64,000 nt of DNA from Desulforhopalus sp. IMCC35007 (GCF_005116575.1 NZ_SWCN01000021.1:32416-96415); one strand, 5' to 3'; shown: positions 1 through 8,644, counted from the stretch's first letter. The notes: generated by a model not told the origin, from the letters alone. Program-made: numbers and translations.

Positions 1-1
1 T

Positions 2-43
2 GCTCCACTGGATGCCATGCCTGACTTTGATGCAGTGTCATAG
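2..43 (+). CDS. 3' end of an unidentified upstream gene (partial)
   Basis: The frame beginning at base 2 is open and reads 13 codons to a TAG at 41-43. The other two frames on this strand look less like a gene end. If real, it is the C-terminus of a gene starting before the window, about 50 bases upstream of the dehydrogenase that opens the sugar-acid cluster. Too little sequence is present to name a family, and it could be chance. Confidence 0.3.
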   Translation, partial: APLDAMPDFDAVS

Positions 44-94
44 GGCAGGTTTACCGATAATTTGGGCTGATTGTATTGAAATAAAGGGGATGAT

Positions 95-1111
95 ATGGCC
101 GATGTGTTAGTGCAGGAAAAGGAGTTAAGGGCGATCGTGGAGGAGAGGCTGACTGAGGCCGGGTTGAATATACCCCATGCCAAAATGGTCGCTGATGTTC
201 TCGTTCATGCGGATCTGAGAGGGGTACGTTCCCACGGTGTTATCCGTACCGAGCATTATGTCACCCGGCTCAAAGGTGGCACCCTCAATACCAATCCAAC
301 CTTTACCGTGAAGGAGGTTCGCTCAGGTGCCGCGGTTTTGAATGCCGATGCGGGGATGGGCCATGTCGCCTGTTATGAGGCGATGGATAAGGCTATTGAG
401 ATGTCTGAGAAGTCCGGCATCGCCATGGTTGGTGTGGAAAACGGCAGCCATTGCGGTGCACTTTCCTATTTTGTGCTTCAGGCTGTGGCAAAAGACAAGA
501 TAGGTATTGCGGTGACTCAGACGGATAAGTGTGTTGCACCCTTTGGAGGGGCAAAGGCGTTTTTTGGAACCAATCCAATTGCCTTTGGATTTCCCGGAGA
601 TAAACACCCGCCGGTTGTCCTTGATATGGCAACCAGCAATGTCGCTTTGGGCAAGATCCTCCACGCAAAAGAGCAGGGCACGTCTATCCCCGCTGACTGG
701 GGTATTGATGGAGAAGGCAAGCCTACGACGGACCCCCATAAGGTAGAGGCGCTGGCACCTTTTGGCGGGCATAAAGGTTATGGACTTGCTCTGGTCATTG
801 ACGTGCTCACTGGGGTTCTGATGAACGCCAAGTACGGCCCGCACATTCACGCTATGTACGGAGATTACGATAAACCCCGGGAGCTTGCCAGTCTGATGAT
901 TGCCATTGACCCCGCTACCTTCAGCAGCACTGAAAGATTCAAGGCACAGATGGATGCAATGGTTGATGATCTTCACGCCCAGCCGGCCAGCCCGGGATTT
1001 GAACAGGTCTATGCGCCGGGTGAGCTGGAACTCATGCGTGAAAAAGCCAATCGAATAGATGGAGTCCCCGTCGTCGATACAATTTATAACTGGCTGCGCA
1101 CGGGTGCCTGA
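95..1111 (+). CDS. Ldh2/AllD-type NAD(P)-dependent dehydrogenase (ureidoglycolate dehydrogenase-like)
   Basis: Predicted cytoplasmic 2-hydroxyacid dehydrogenase of the malate/L-lactate dehydrogenase 2 family (not the Rossmann LDH family). The 338 aa match the usual family length. Visible family landmarks are the N-terminal helical block with DLRGVRSHGV, the motif NGSHCGALSYFV, the nucleotide-binding stretch PFGGAKAFFGTNPIAF, DMATS and the late GGHKGYGLALVIDVL. By eye the whole chain follows E. coli ureidoglycolate dehydrogenase AllD closely. YiaK (2,3-diketo-L-gulonate reductase) is another relative and, like this gene, sits beside a TRAP transporter. No other allantoin genes are nearby and the surroundings are sugar-acid genes, so a sugar-acid or other 2-hydroxyacid substrate is more likely than ureidoglycolate (inference). 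The start has a good AAAGGGG ribosome site about 8 bases upstream. Confidence 0.85.
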   Translation: MADVLVQEKELRAIVEERLTEAGLNIPHAKMVADVLVHADLRGVRSHGVIRTEHYVTRLKGGTLNTNPTFTVKEVRSGAAVLNADAGMGHVACYEAMDKAIEMSEKSGIAMVGVENGSHCGALSYFVLQAVAKDKIGIAVTQTDKCVAPFGGAKAFFGTNPIAFGFPGDKHPPVVLDMATSNVALGKILHAKEQGTSIPADWGIDGEGKPTTDPHKVEALAPFGGHKGYGLALVIDVLTGVLMNAKYGPHIHAMYGDYDKPRELASLMIAIDPATFSSTERFKAQMDAMVDDLHAQPASPGFEQVYAPGELELMREKANRIDGVPVVDTIYNWLRTGA

Positions 1112-1139
1112 GAGGCCTTGATGGAAAGTTTTTAAATGA

Positions 1140-1170
1140 GCACTGCCTGGGTGTTGCACTCAGGCAGTGC
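1140..1170 (+). repeat. Strong intercistronic hairpin before dctQ
   Basis: Arms GCACTGCCTG (1140-1149) and CAGGCAGTGC (1161-1170) are perfectly complementary. The stem continues through a G-U pair and GTG/CAC to a 3-base loop. No T-run follows, so it is not a classical terminator. It ends 5 bases before the likely ATG of dctQ (1176), which has no good Shine-Dalgarno, so it may affect translation initiation or protect mRNA ends. Confidence 0.7.
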
Positions 1171-1175
1171 ATAAC

Positions 1176-1718
1176 ATGGATGAAGCAATGCAAATTTTGA
1201 AAAACACCTGGCACAGGATCAATAACCTTGTGGCCTTCATTGAAAGGTGGACGTTGACCATCTTGTTTGTTGGGATGCTGGTTTGTGGAGCCTTGCAGAT
1301 TGTTACTCGTTTTATTCTTCACACTCCAATTCCCTGGTCGGAAGAATTGCTGACCTATTCTTTTGTCTGGACAAGTTTTATCGGTGCCAGTCTTGCAATA
1401 AACAGCCTTGCCCACTTTAATGTTGATTGTTTTGTGGTTCGTCTGCCAACCTATCTGTCCCACCCGCTTCTGTATATTGTCTGGTCTATCATGGCCGTGT
1501 TCACTGTTTTTCTTTGCTGGAAAGGGGTCGTCCTGACCCAGGTGAATGTCTATCAGAGCATGGATGTTCTACCCGTCTCAATGATGTGGGCATACCTGGC
1601 CTTGCCGGTCTCTGCGGCATTCATGTTCATACATACTGTAGAGAGGTTGTTGCTCGGTGATTTTCTCCCCCATATGCGAGTGATGGTTCCCGTAATTATT
1701 TCAGAAGATGGAGCGTGA
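1176..1718 (+). CDS. dctQ: TRAP transporter small permease DctQ (system 1)
   Basis: Small membrane subunit of a tripartite ATP-independent periplasmic transporter, about 180 aa with four predicted transmembrane segments (around residues 20-40, 50-75, 90-115 and 125-150). The family signature RFILHTPIPWSEELLTYSFVWTSFIGAS, cited here only as a landmark in shorter form PIPWSEELL, is clear. It would pair with the DctM at 1725 and the DctP at 3026. ATG at 1176 is preferred; a GTG at 1167 is also in frame. Neither has a strong ribosome site and the region just upstream is a stable hairpin. Substrate is inferred to be a sugar acid from the neighbouring genes. Confidence 0.9.
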   Translation: MDEAMQILKNTWHRINNLVAFIERWTLTILFVGMLVCGALQIVTRFILHTPIPWSEELLTYSFVWTSFIGASLAINSLAHFNVDCFVVRLPTYLSHPLLYIVWSIMAVFTVFLCWKGVVLTQVNVYQSMDVLPVSMMWAYLALPVSAAFMFIHTVERLLLGDFLPHMRVMVPVIISEDGA

Positions 1719-1724
1719 CAGGTT

Positions 1725-3014
1725 ATGGCAACTTCTCTTTTTTTAATCTTTATTTCATTTTTATTGCTGCAGATGCCAGTTTCTTTCTGTCTGGCCATCT
1801 CAACTGTGCTTGCGATGTATCTGGTCAGCGACATTGACACCATAGCCATTGTTTTGAAGCTTTTTCGTGCAAGTGGAAATTACCATCTTATTGCCGTGCC
1901 GTTTTTTATTCTGGCGGGTGGCTTCATGGAATCGGGTGGTATCTCCAGGCGACTTGTGAATTTTGCCTCAAACCTTATCGGTCATGTGCGTGGCGGCCTT
2001 GCAAATGCCAGTGTTACCGCTGCCATGTTTTTTGCCGGAATCTCAGGCGCAGCAGCGGCTGATACTGCAGCGGTGGGCAGCTTGCTCATTCCGGCTATGA
2101 AACGCAAAGGATACGGCTCTGATATTGCCACGTCGGTGATGGCGACAGCGGGGTCCATAGGTATCATTATTCCACCGAGTATTCCCATGATTATTCTGGG
2201 GGTCACGGCCAGTGTCTCCATTGGTGGCCTGTTTATGGGCGGAGTGCTTCCTGGAATCCTGATGGGTTGTGCACTCATGGTAGTTAACTATTTTTACTGT
2301 AAGGTTCGCAATATAGAGCCTGAACCACGGGTCCCCATGGGGCAGTTGTTGCGCTCCCTGGTTGATTCCATTCTCGCCATCATCACTGTGGTGATCATTG
2401 TGGGTGGTATCGTTGGTGGTATCTTTACTGCAACGGAGGCCTCGGTCGTTGCGGCTATCTATGCCTTTATTGTCGGTTTTTTCGTTTATAAAGAACTGAC
2501 CTTAAAAGACCTGCCGGGTATTTTCGTCAAGAGTGCAGTGACCACCGGAGTGGTTGTTTTTACTGTTGCGGCGGCGTCGGGGTTTGGCTGGATTCTCACG
2601 GCTGAGAACATCCCGGTGATGATTGCCGAGTTTGTCATTTCTCTTTCTGAGCAGAAATGGGTCATTTTCCTGATGCTCAATGCACTGTTTCTGGTAATGG
2701 GCACCTTTCTTGATCCTTCAGCGATTATTATCATCATTGTACCCATCGTCTGGCCCATTATCATGAAGCTTGGTATTGAGCCCATTCATTTTGGCATTGC
2801 AATGATTGTTAATATGGCAATCGGCCAATGTACACCTCCTGTTGGCATCGCTCTCTTTGTCGCTTCCGGGATCTCGGGAATATCTCTCAATGAAGTCCTT
2901 GGCTGTTACTGGAAGTATCTGTTGGCAATGGTGACAGTGTTGCTTCTGGTGATATTTTTTCCATTTTTCTCCACATGGCTTCCAACCATGGCGGGGTATA
3001 TTCAAACCAATTAA
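1725..3014 (+). CDS. dctM: TRAP transporter large permease DctM (system 1)
   Basis: Large membrane subunit of the TRAP transporter, 429 aa, with about 12 hydrophobic segments. Typical DctM landmarks are visible: PFFILAGGFMESGGISRRLVNFA region, the GISGAAAADTAAVG stretch, IGIIIPPSIPMIILG, and the C-terminal GQCTPPVGIALFV. It forms the ion-coupled translocation channel in the inner membrane with DctQ. It starts 6 bases after the dctQ stop, so the two are surely co-transcribed. Nothing is missing compared with the family. Confidence 0.93.
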   Translation: MATSLFLIFISFLLLQMPVSFCLAISTVLAMYLVSDIDTIAIVLKLFRASGNYHLIAVPFFILAGGFMESGGISRRLVNFASNLIGHVRGGLANASVTAAMFFAGISGAAAADTAAVGSLLIPAMKRKGYGSDIATSVMATAGSIGIIIPPSIPMIILGVTASVSIGGLFMGGVLPGILMGCALMVVNYFYCKVRNIEPEPRVPMGQLLRSLVDSILAIITVVIIVGGIVGGIFTATEASVVAAIYAFIVGFFVYKELTLKDLPGIFVKSAVTTGVVVFTVAAASGFGWILTAENIPVMIAEFVISLSEQKWVIFLMLNALFLVMGTFLDPSAIIIIIVPIVWPIIMKLGIEPIHFGIAMIVNMAIGQCTPPVGIALFVASGISGISLNEVLGCYWKYLLAMVTVLLLVIFFPFFSTWLPTMAGYIQTN

Positions 3015-3025
3015 AGGAGTTTACG

Positions 3026-3997
3026 ATGAAAAAAAGTCTATTGTTGGCGATGGCTTTTGTGTTACTGGCATCTATCGGTAATGCAAAGCCGATTGTGTTG
3101 AAAGCAACCAACACCCTTGGTGAGGATCATCCGATGACCATGGCGCTGCGATTTATGAGTACAGAGATTGACAAGCGTACCAATGGTGAAGTGAAAATGG
3201 ATGTATATCCCAACAGTCAGTTGGGTGGTAACAAAGAGATGGTAGAGGGCGTTGTACTTGGTACTGTTGATATTGCCCAGCAATTTGCAGGAACTTTTTC
3301 TTCCTACGTTCCTGAAATGGAAATTCTGGTACAGCCTTTTCTTTTCAAATCTGAAGAGGGACTGTTCAAGGCGCTGAACGGCAAGGCAGGCGAGATTCTT
3401 GCCGAATCACTTGAGAAAAAAGGTTTTGTTCCACTTACCTACTTCTACGGCGGTTCTCGATCTTTTATCAATAACGAACGTCCAATTAACACCGTTGAAG
3501 ACCTTAAAGGTCTGAAGATCCGGGTTATTGGAGTTACAACTGTTATCAACGCAATCAATCAGATGGGTGCCATTGCCACTCCAATGAATCAGTCTGATGT
3601 CTACAGTGCACTGCAGCAGGGCGTACTCGATGGTTGGGAAAATAGCCCGGTAACCCTCTATTCTTTAAAGCTTTACGAGCAGAGCAAGTATTTTTCCTAT
3701 TCCCGCCATCTTATGACCCCGGATCTTGTTGCACTTTCTAAGGTAAGTGCAAAAAAAATGGGTGAGAAAAACCTGGCTATTTTAAAGGAAGTCGCCCTTG
3801 AGGCAAGCGCTCTTGAGCGTAAACTGTGGGCTGAAAATGAAGGCAAGATGGTACAGGAGATGACAGAAAAAGGTTGGGTGGAATTTAACGAAATTAAAGA
3901 CATCACTCCTTTTGCCGAAGCGACCAGAAACCTTCTTGATGAGTATCAGGCCAAATTTAAGAACGGCCTTGTTGACCTGATTCTGGCGGATCAATAA
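3026..3997 (+). CDS. dctP: TRAP transporter substrate-binding protein DctP (system 1)
   Basis: Periplasmic solute-binding subunit, 323 aa. The ATG at 3026 follows an AAAGGAG ribosome site at the right distance and opens directly into a signal peptide (MKKSLLLAMAFVLLASIGNA). A longer upstream frame would put extra hydrophilic residues before the signal peptide and is rejected. Family features are the early LKATNTLGEDHP stretch, YPNSQLGG, the conserved Arg of LKIRVIG that usually binds the substrate carboxylate, and GVLDGWENSP. The gene is 12 bases after dctM and completes a DctQMP set. Substrate unknown; a sugar acid is likely by context. Confidence 0.93.
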   Translation: MKKSLLLAMAFVLLASIGNAKPIVLKATNTLGEDHPMTMALRFMSTEIDKRTNGEVKMDVYPNSQLGGNKEMVEGVVLGTVDIAQQFAGTFSSYVPEMEILVQPFLFKSEEGLFKALNGKAGEILAESLEKKGFVPLTYFYGGSRSFINNERPINTVEDLKGLKIRVIGVTTVINAINQMGAIATPMNQSDVYSALQQGVLDGWENSPVTLYSLKLYEQSKYFSYSRHLMTPDLVALSKVSAKKMGEKNLAILKEVALEASALERKLWAENEGKMVQEMTEKGWVEFNEIKDITPFAEATRNLLDEYQAKFKNGLVDLILADQ

Positions 3998-4020
3998 CAA
4001 AATCGGCAGGTAATGTACTG

Positions 4021-4058
4021 TGGCTCACCCAAGGAGGTTTTCCTCCTTGGGTGAGCCA
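4021..4058 (+). repeat. Perfect 17-bp inverted repeat after dctP
   Basis: Arms TGGCTCACCCAAGGAGG (4021-4037) and CCTCCTTGGGTGAGCCA (4042-4058) are perfect complements around a TTTT loop. There is no T-run on either side, so on either strand it lacks the tail of an intrinsic terminator. It lies 23 bases after the dctP stop and may stabilise upstream mRNA or mark a processing point. Confidence 0.85.
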
Positions 4059-4179
4059 GGAGAAATGCATTCGCCAGATTCTGCCATTTTTACTGCAAGC
4101 CATGTCCCGCAACTGTTGCAGATGGGGGTATGGCTTGAAATAAAAACACAGGCAGGAAAATTATAGGGGAGGAAAATCG

Positions 4180-5148
4180 ATGATTTCCTGGGGAATGATA
4201 GGCACGGGAGATGTTACTGAGCAGAAAAGCGGTCCGGCATTTTATACATGTGAAGGTTCGGCCCTTTATGCTGTTTATAATCGGACCCACGGCAAAGCTC
4301 TTGACTATGCGAAAAGACACAAGGTCCCCGTTGTACATGAATCAATTGAGGCGCTGCTGTCAGATCCCAAAGTGGATGCTGTCTATGTGGCCACCCCTCC
4401 TGTCACCCATAAGGAGCTGGCACTGCAGGTGATTGCCAGCGGCAAGCCCCTCTGCCTTGAAAAACCGATGGCCATGAACCGGGGCGAATGCCGTGAAATC
4501 GTGGAGGCGGCTCAAAAAAGAAATGTCCCCGTCTATGTGACCTATTATCGGCGCAGCATGGAAAAATTTAAAAAGATTAAAGAGCTTCTTGACGGTGGAA
4601 CAATCGGTAAAATCGGCTCTGTCCAGGTCACCCAGTATCAGCAACTTATCGCCGGGGCCCGTGAAGGGGATATTCCCTGGCGGGTCGAGCCGTCTGTTAG
4701 CGGCGGTGGTATTCTGGTGGATATGGGAAGTCATGTCTTTGATATTCTGGATTTTCTTGTTGGACCAATCGCCACAATTTCAGGCAAAGTAACCAACTAT
4801 GGCGGGTACTATAAGGCTGAAGATAGCGCAGTCGCAGCTTTTGTGTTTGAAAACGGAGTGCTTGGGGCGGGGACCTTTAATTACAATACAGACAGATGGG
4901 TTGACCGGATCGAAATAGCGGGAGACAAGGGTCGGCTCATTTTCTCCTGTTTTGACAATGAACCGGTCGAAATCTTTGCAGGGGGAAGGGAGGAATTACT
5001 GCATTTCACCCCCCCTGAACCTGTCTACTCTCCATTTGTAAAAGATATGGTGGGCTGTCTTTTGAGTGGCGATGTGAAAGGATATGTCGAAACGGCCGTA
5101 CGGCCAACGGAGCTTCTGGACCAGCTGCTGGCAACATATCATCAATAG
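4180..5148 (+). CDS. Gfo/Idh/MocA family oxidoreductase
   Basis: NAD(P)-dependent sugar or sugar-acid oxidoreductase, 322 aa, cytoplasmic. The N-terminal Rossmann domain carries GMIGTGDVTEQKSGPAF (the G-x-G-x-x nucleotide motif) and the family signature CLEKPMAMNRGEC, where the EKP lysine is the usual catalytic residue. GGGILVDMGSHVFDILDFL in the C-terminal domain holds the expected Asp/His. Members act on many polyols, inositols and aldonates, so the substrate cannot be read from sequence alone. The context (TRAP transporter, LgoD-like dehydrogenase and KduI) points to a sugar acid. The start ATG follows a GGGGAGG-like ribosome site. Confidence 0.88.
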   Translation: MISWGMIGTGDVTEQKSGPAFYTCEGSALYAVYNRTHGKALDYAKRHKVPVVHESIEALLSDPKVDAVYVATPPVTHKELALQVIASGKPLCLEKPMAMNRGECREIVEAAQKRNVPVYVTYYRRSMEKFKKIKELLDGGTIGKIGSVQVTQYQQLIAGAREGDIPWRVEPSVSGGGILVDMGSHVFDILDFLVGPIATISGKVTNYGGYYKAEDSAVAAFVFENGVLGAGTFNYNTDRWVDRIEIAGDKGRLIFSCFDNEPVEIFAGGREELLHFTPPEPVYSPFVKDMVGCLLSGDVKGYVETAVRPTELLDQLLATYHQ

Positions 5149-5226
5149 GCAAGAGTCGGGGCACTCTTTTAGGGAAGAGAAACACCGGTCCAATATAAAA
5201 TTTAATACAAATGAGTGTGTAATTAT

Positions 5227-6246
5227 ATGAAAGCTATAGAGATTTCAGATACCAGGAAAATCACCATCATCGACAAGGAGGCGCCGGTCATTACCGGCCC
5301 GCTGGACGTCATCGTCAAGATTGCTGCGGTGTCTATTTGTGGTACAGATATCCATACCTATACCAACACCCACCCTTTTGTAAAGCCGCCGGTCGTGGTC
5401 GGACACGAATGCAGCGGGGTCGTCGCTGCGGTTGGCGCTGAGGTGAGTTCGGTGCAGCCGGGTGACCGGGTTGTCATCGATCCGGTATTGGGCTGCGGGG
5501 AGTGCAGGCCATGTAAGGCAGGGCGAGCCAATGCCTGCGCCAAGGTGAGTTGCCGTGGGGTTCATGTCGAAGGGGCGATGCAGGAGTTTTTCAAGGTCCG
5601 TGAGCGGGATGTCTACAAGGTGCCCGACAGTCTCGAAGACCTTGTTCTTGGGGCAAGCGTCGAGCCCTTTGCAATCGGGGCCCAAGCTGTCTGGCGTGGC
5701 AATGTGAGCTCCGGGCAGACCATGGTTATCTTTGGTGCTGGCCCCATCGGGTTGACCACCATGTTTATGGCGATGAATCGCGGAGCCCGCTGCATCATGA
5801 TTGATATGAAAGGTGATCGACTGGCTAACGCCAAGAGGCTTGGGGCATATGGAACGGTTTTGGCTTCTGCTGCTGATCTCAAAGAGCAGGTTCTGGCGCT
5901 CTCTGAAGAAGGCGGCCCCGATGTGACCTGTGATGCGGTGGGACACCCTTCCATAGTTGATCTTTGCGTGGAGCTTACGGCTCCTACTGGCACGGTCATT
6001 TTCCTTGGTATGGATGGCGGCCAGAATAACGTCACCGAGCTTTCTATCTTCCGTAAGGAGTTGACAATCGTTGGCAGCAGGATGAATTCGGCAATGTTTC
6101 CAACGGTTTTGCAATTAATTGAAAAAAGTCTCTTACCCCTTGACGCTATTTTGACCCATCGTTTTTCCGTGGAAGAAGCCGACAAGGCTTTCTCTATGGC
6201 GATCGACCAGCCCGAGGGCTTTACCAAGGCGGTTATAACTTTTTGA
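5227..6246 (+). CDS. Zinc-dependent medium-chain dehydrogenase, LgoD/L-idonate dehydrogenase-like
   Basis: 339-aa member of the zinc alcohol dehydrogenase family. Catalytic zinc ligands are in SICGTDIH and GHECSG, the structural zinc cysteines are C-x2-C-x2-C-x7-C around CGECRPCKAGRANAC, and the Rossmann motif is GAGPIGL. By eye it tracks E. coli YjjN (LgoD, L-galactonate to D-tagaturonate), including GVHVEGAMQEF, VEPFAIGAQAV, FRKELTIVGSRMNS and the terminal KAVITF. A 5-dehydrogenase of this kind would connect an aldonate with tagaturonate or fructuronate, the products of UxaC and UxaE in the same cluster (inference). ATG 5227 is preferred over an in-frame GTG at 5215; neither has a good ribosome site. 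Confidence 0.85.
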   Translation: MKAIEISDTRKITIIDKEAPVITGPLDVIVKIAAVSICGTDIHTYTNTHPFVKPPVVVGHECSGVVAAVGAEVSSVQPGDRVVIDPVLGCGECRPCKAGRANACAKVSCRGVHVEGAMQEFFKVRERDVYKVPDSLEDLVLGASVEPFAIGAQAVWRGNVSSGQTMVIFGAGPIGLTTMFMAMNRGARCIMIDMKGDRLANAKRLGAYGTVLASAADLKEQVLALSEEGGPDVTCDAVGHPSIVDLCVELTAPTGTVIFLGMDGGQNNVTELSIFRKELTIVGSRMNSAMFPTVLQLIEKSLLPLDAILTHRFSVEEADKAFSMAIDQPEGFTKAVITF

Positions 6247-6319
6247 GGTTACATACGGAAGGTGAGCCCGCAGGTATGCCAATGAAGACCATGAATTACA
6301 AAGAATTACGGAGAAAGTA

Positions 6320-7156
6320 ATGGACGTTAGACACCCTATCCACCCTGATCATGCCATGGTTCTGAGTTCGGAGGAATTGTGTGCACATTTTAAGATTGAA
6401 AAAGTCTTTGTCCCAGGAAAAATCTCTCTGACCTACAGTCATGTCGACCGAATTATTGTGGGTGGTATTTGCCCTCTGGGCGAGGCGCTTAGCTTTGATG
6501 AAGAGCTGGCGAAAAAAGTGGGAACCGGTTTTCTTCTGGAGCGCCGTGAGATCGGTCTGATTAATCTCGGTGGCCCCGGCCGGATTGAGGCTGCTGGTGA
6601 AACCTTTGTCCTTGAGAAACAACAGGCCGTCTACCTTGGTGCTGGTACCAGAGATGTCAGGTTCAGTTCAGAATCCATGGGAGACCCGGCAGCATTTTAC
6701 CTGGCCTGCACCCCGGCCCACTGTTCTTATCCAAATCGGAAGATCCTCAAAGAAGAAGCGGTAACCGAGAGCCTGGGCGACCCTTCTCAGTGTAACTGCC
6801 GAACCATTTACAAGTATTTTCACCCGGATGTACTGCCGACCTGCCAGCTCAGTCTTGGGCTTACCAGGGTCGCTTCGGGCAGCAACTGGAATACCATGCC
6901 GACCCATACCCATGATCGCAGGATGGAGGTTTATTGCTATATAGAGATGGATGAGGATGCTGTGGTCTTTCACCTCATGGGCGAGCCGACCGAGACCCGT
7001 CATATTGTGATGCGCAACGGGCAGGCGGTCATCTCTCCGAGTTGGTCTATTCATTCAGGAGTGGGTACCAAACCCTATGCCTTTATCTGGGCCATGGCTG
7101 GAGAAAACCAGGTTTTTAGTGATATGGATTTTGTTGATATGAGAGATCTCCGATGA
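6320..7156 (+). CDS. kduI: 4-deoxy-L-threo-5-hexosulose-uronate ketol-isomerase KduI
   Basis: Converts 5-keto-4-deoxyuronate (from unsaturated uronates released by polysaccharide lyases) to 3-deoxy-D-glycero-2,5-hexodiulosonate. The 278 aa equal the E. coli enzyme length. The zinc ligands fall at H196, H198 and E203 (THTHDRRMEVY) and H245 (SIHSG), the same positions as in E. coli KduI. The N-terminus MDVRHPIHPDHA is typical. E. coli KduI has also been reported to act on galacturonate and glucuronate, which would fit this cluster. The ATG has a GGAG site 7 bases upstream, and the stop overlaps the start of the next gene (ATGA). Confidence 0.96.
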   Translation: MDVRHPIHPDHAMVLSSEELCAHFKIEKVFVPGKISLTYSHVDRIIVGGICPLGEALSFDEELAKKVGTGFLLERREIGLINLGGPGRIEAAGETFVLEKQQAVYLGAGTRDVRFSSESMGDPAAFYLACTPAHCSYPNRKILKEEAVTESLGDPSQCNCRTIYKYFHPDVLPTCQLSLGLTRVASGSNWNTMPTHTHDRRMEVYCYIEMDEDAVVFHLMGEPTETRHIVMRNGQAVISPSWSIHSGVGTKPYAFIWAMAGENQVFSDMDFVDMRDLR

Positions 7157-7797
7157 AAAATAATGAATGTACGGAAATTGAAAGCAGGTTATCGCAGTTA
7201 AAACTCGTTCCTGTCGTCAGTGTTCCTTCTGTTGATACCGGTCTGCGTCTTGCTGAAATCCTCATCCGCTGCGGTTTGCCGGTGGCTGAAGTAACCTTTA
7301 GAACGTCCTGTGCTGCAGAGGTTATTAAGGCAATGAAAAAGGAGTTCAGCGAGCTGCTTGTTTTAGCGGGGACTGTTCTTAGCACGGAACAGGCCGATAT
7401 TGCTCAAGGTGCAGGGGCCGAGTGTATTGTAATTCCTGGGTTTCAAAAAGAAATCGTGGCCCATTGCCAGTTACGGGAAATCATGGTTTGCCCGGGTACG
7501 GCAACGCCCACTGAAGTTTTGCAGTGTATGACCATGGGCATAGAGACGGTGAAATTTTTTCCCGCTGAGGTCGCCGGTGGGGTCGGGATGCTGAAAGCCA
7601 TGGAAGCGGTGTTTAGTGATGTGCGTTTTATGCCCACCGGAGGTATTAATCCTGGAAATATGAAAGATTACCTCAGACTGAACAACGTTTTTTGTTGTGG
7701 CGGTAGCTGGCTCGCCCCCGAAGCCATGATGGTGGAAGGGAACTGGACGGAGATAGAAAGGCGTATTGTTGCCGCTGTTTCAGACCTGCAGAGATGA
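7153..7797 (+). CDS. eda: KDPG/KHG aldolase Eda
   Basis: Class I aldolase cleaving 2-keto-3-deoxy-6-phosphogluconate to pyruvate and glyceraldehyde-3-phosphate. The 214 aa match the family. The catalytic Glu is E46 in VAEVTFRT and the Schiff-base Lys is K134 in ETVKFFPAE, with the phosphate-binding FMPTGGINPGN near residue 160. It overlaps kduI by 4 bases and is translationally coupled to it. The KDG kinase that would supply its substrate is not in the window and must be elsewhere, unless this copy acts on an unphosphorylated analogue. Confidence 0.94.
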   Translation: MKNNECTEIESRLSQLKLVPVVSVPSVDTGLRLAEILIRCGLPVAEVTFRTSCAAEVIKAMKKEFSELLVLAGTVLSTEQADIAQGAGAECIVIPGFQKEIVAHCQLREIMVCPGTATPTEVLQCMTMGIETVKFFPAEVAGGVGMLKAMEAVFSDVRFMPTGGINPGNMKDYLRLNNVFCCGGSWLAPEAMMVEGNWTEIERRIVAAVSDLQR

Positions 7798-7871
7798 GAA
7801 AAAAGGATGATTCGGCCGGCAGATAAATCAATGGGTTGTTGGCTCAACCAATACATATACAGGAGTAGAAC

Positions 7872-8636
7872 ATGGAACTTTCTTTAAAGGGAAAAACAGC
7901 TTTTGTTACAGGTGGAAACATTGGCATAGGCCGTGCTGTAAGTCTGGCCTTTGCAAAATGCGGGGCTGATGTTGCTCTTACTTATTACTCCCATAAGGAA
8001 GAAGGGGAGGCAACGGTTAAAGAAATTAAGGCAATGGGCCGCAACGCCTATGGTTTTCAACTCGATGCAACAGATGCAGATCAGGTAAAAACGGTGGTAG
8101 GTCAGGCGGCTGAACTGTTTGGCGGGCATATCGATATTCTTATGAATAATGCAGGTCATCTTGTCGCCCGTTCACCGATAGTCGATATGACAGATGAGCA
8201 CTGGTTTAAAACTATCAATGTCAACCTGACCAGTACCTTTTTCTGTACCCGTGCAGTGCTGCCGTTTATGAATACCGGCTGGGGACGCATTGTTAATATG
8301 TCATCTCTTGCGGCCAGAAATGGTGGAGGGAACGGTGCTACCGCCTATGCTGCTTCAAAGGGTGCGGTCATTGCCTTTACCCGGGGCCTGTGTAAGGAGG
8401 TTGCAGACCAAGGTATTACCGTAAACGCCGTGGCTCCAGGGCTTATTCTGGAAACCCCTTTTCATGAAACATTCAACAGTGACGAGGGGATCAAAGGGGC
8501 TATTAACGCGACTCCACTGAAAAGGGGTGGGACTCCTGAAGATGTGGCAAATGCCGTACTGTATTTTGCAACGGATTTAGGCTCCTTTATTACCGGTGAA
8601 ATCGTTGAAATAAATGGGGGAATGTATTTCGCCTAA
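7872..8636 (+). CDS. Short-chain dehydrogenase, KduD-like or SDR-type mannonate oxidoreductase
   Basis: 254-aa classical SDR. It has the cofactor motif TGGNIGIG near residue 15, NNAG at about 92, the catalytic Ser in NMSSLA, and YAASKGA (Y-x3-K) near residue 160. Next to KduI the obvious role is KduD, which reduces 2,5-diketo-3-deoxygluconate to KDG. An alternative is the SDR type of D-mannonate oxidoreductase (as in B. subtilis YjmF), which would supply the fructuronate-to-mannonate step otherwise missing in the cluster. The sequence alone does not separate these. The ATG is preceded by AGGAG. Confidence 0.85.
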   Translation: MELSLKGKTAFVTGGNIGIGRAVSLAFAKCGADVALTYYSHKEEGEATVKEIKAMGRNAYGFQLDATDADQVKTVVGQAAELFGGHIDILMNNAGHLVARSPIVDMTDEHWFKTINVNLTSTFFCTRAVLPFMNTGWGRIVNMSSLAARNGGGNGATAYAASKGAVIAFTRGLCKEVADQGITVNAVAPGLILETPFHETFNSDEGIKGAINATPLKRGGTPEDVANAVLYFATDLGSFITGEIVEINGGMYFA

Positions 8637-8644
8637 TACACATC

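Noticed and set aside
323..1159. Long minus-strand frame opposite the AllD-like gene
   Set aside because: No family features, and it lies antisense to a clearly conserved protein.
4021..4058. Calling the 17-bp hairpin an intrinsic terminator
   Set aside because: There is no T-run on either strand next to the stem.
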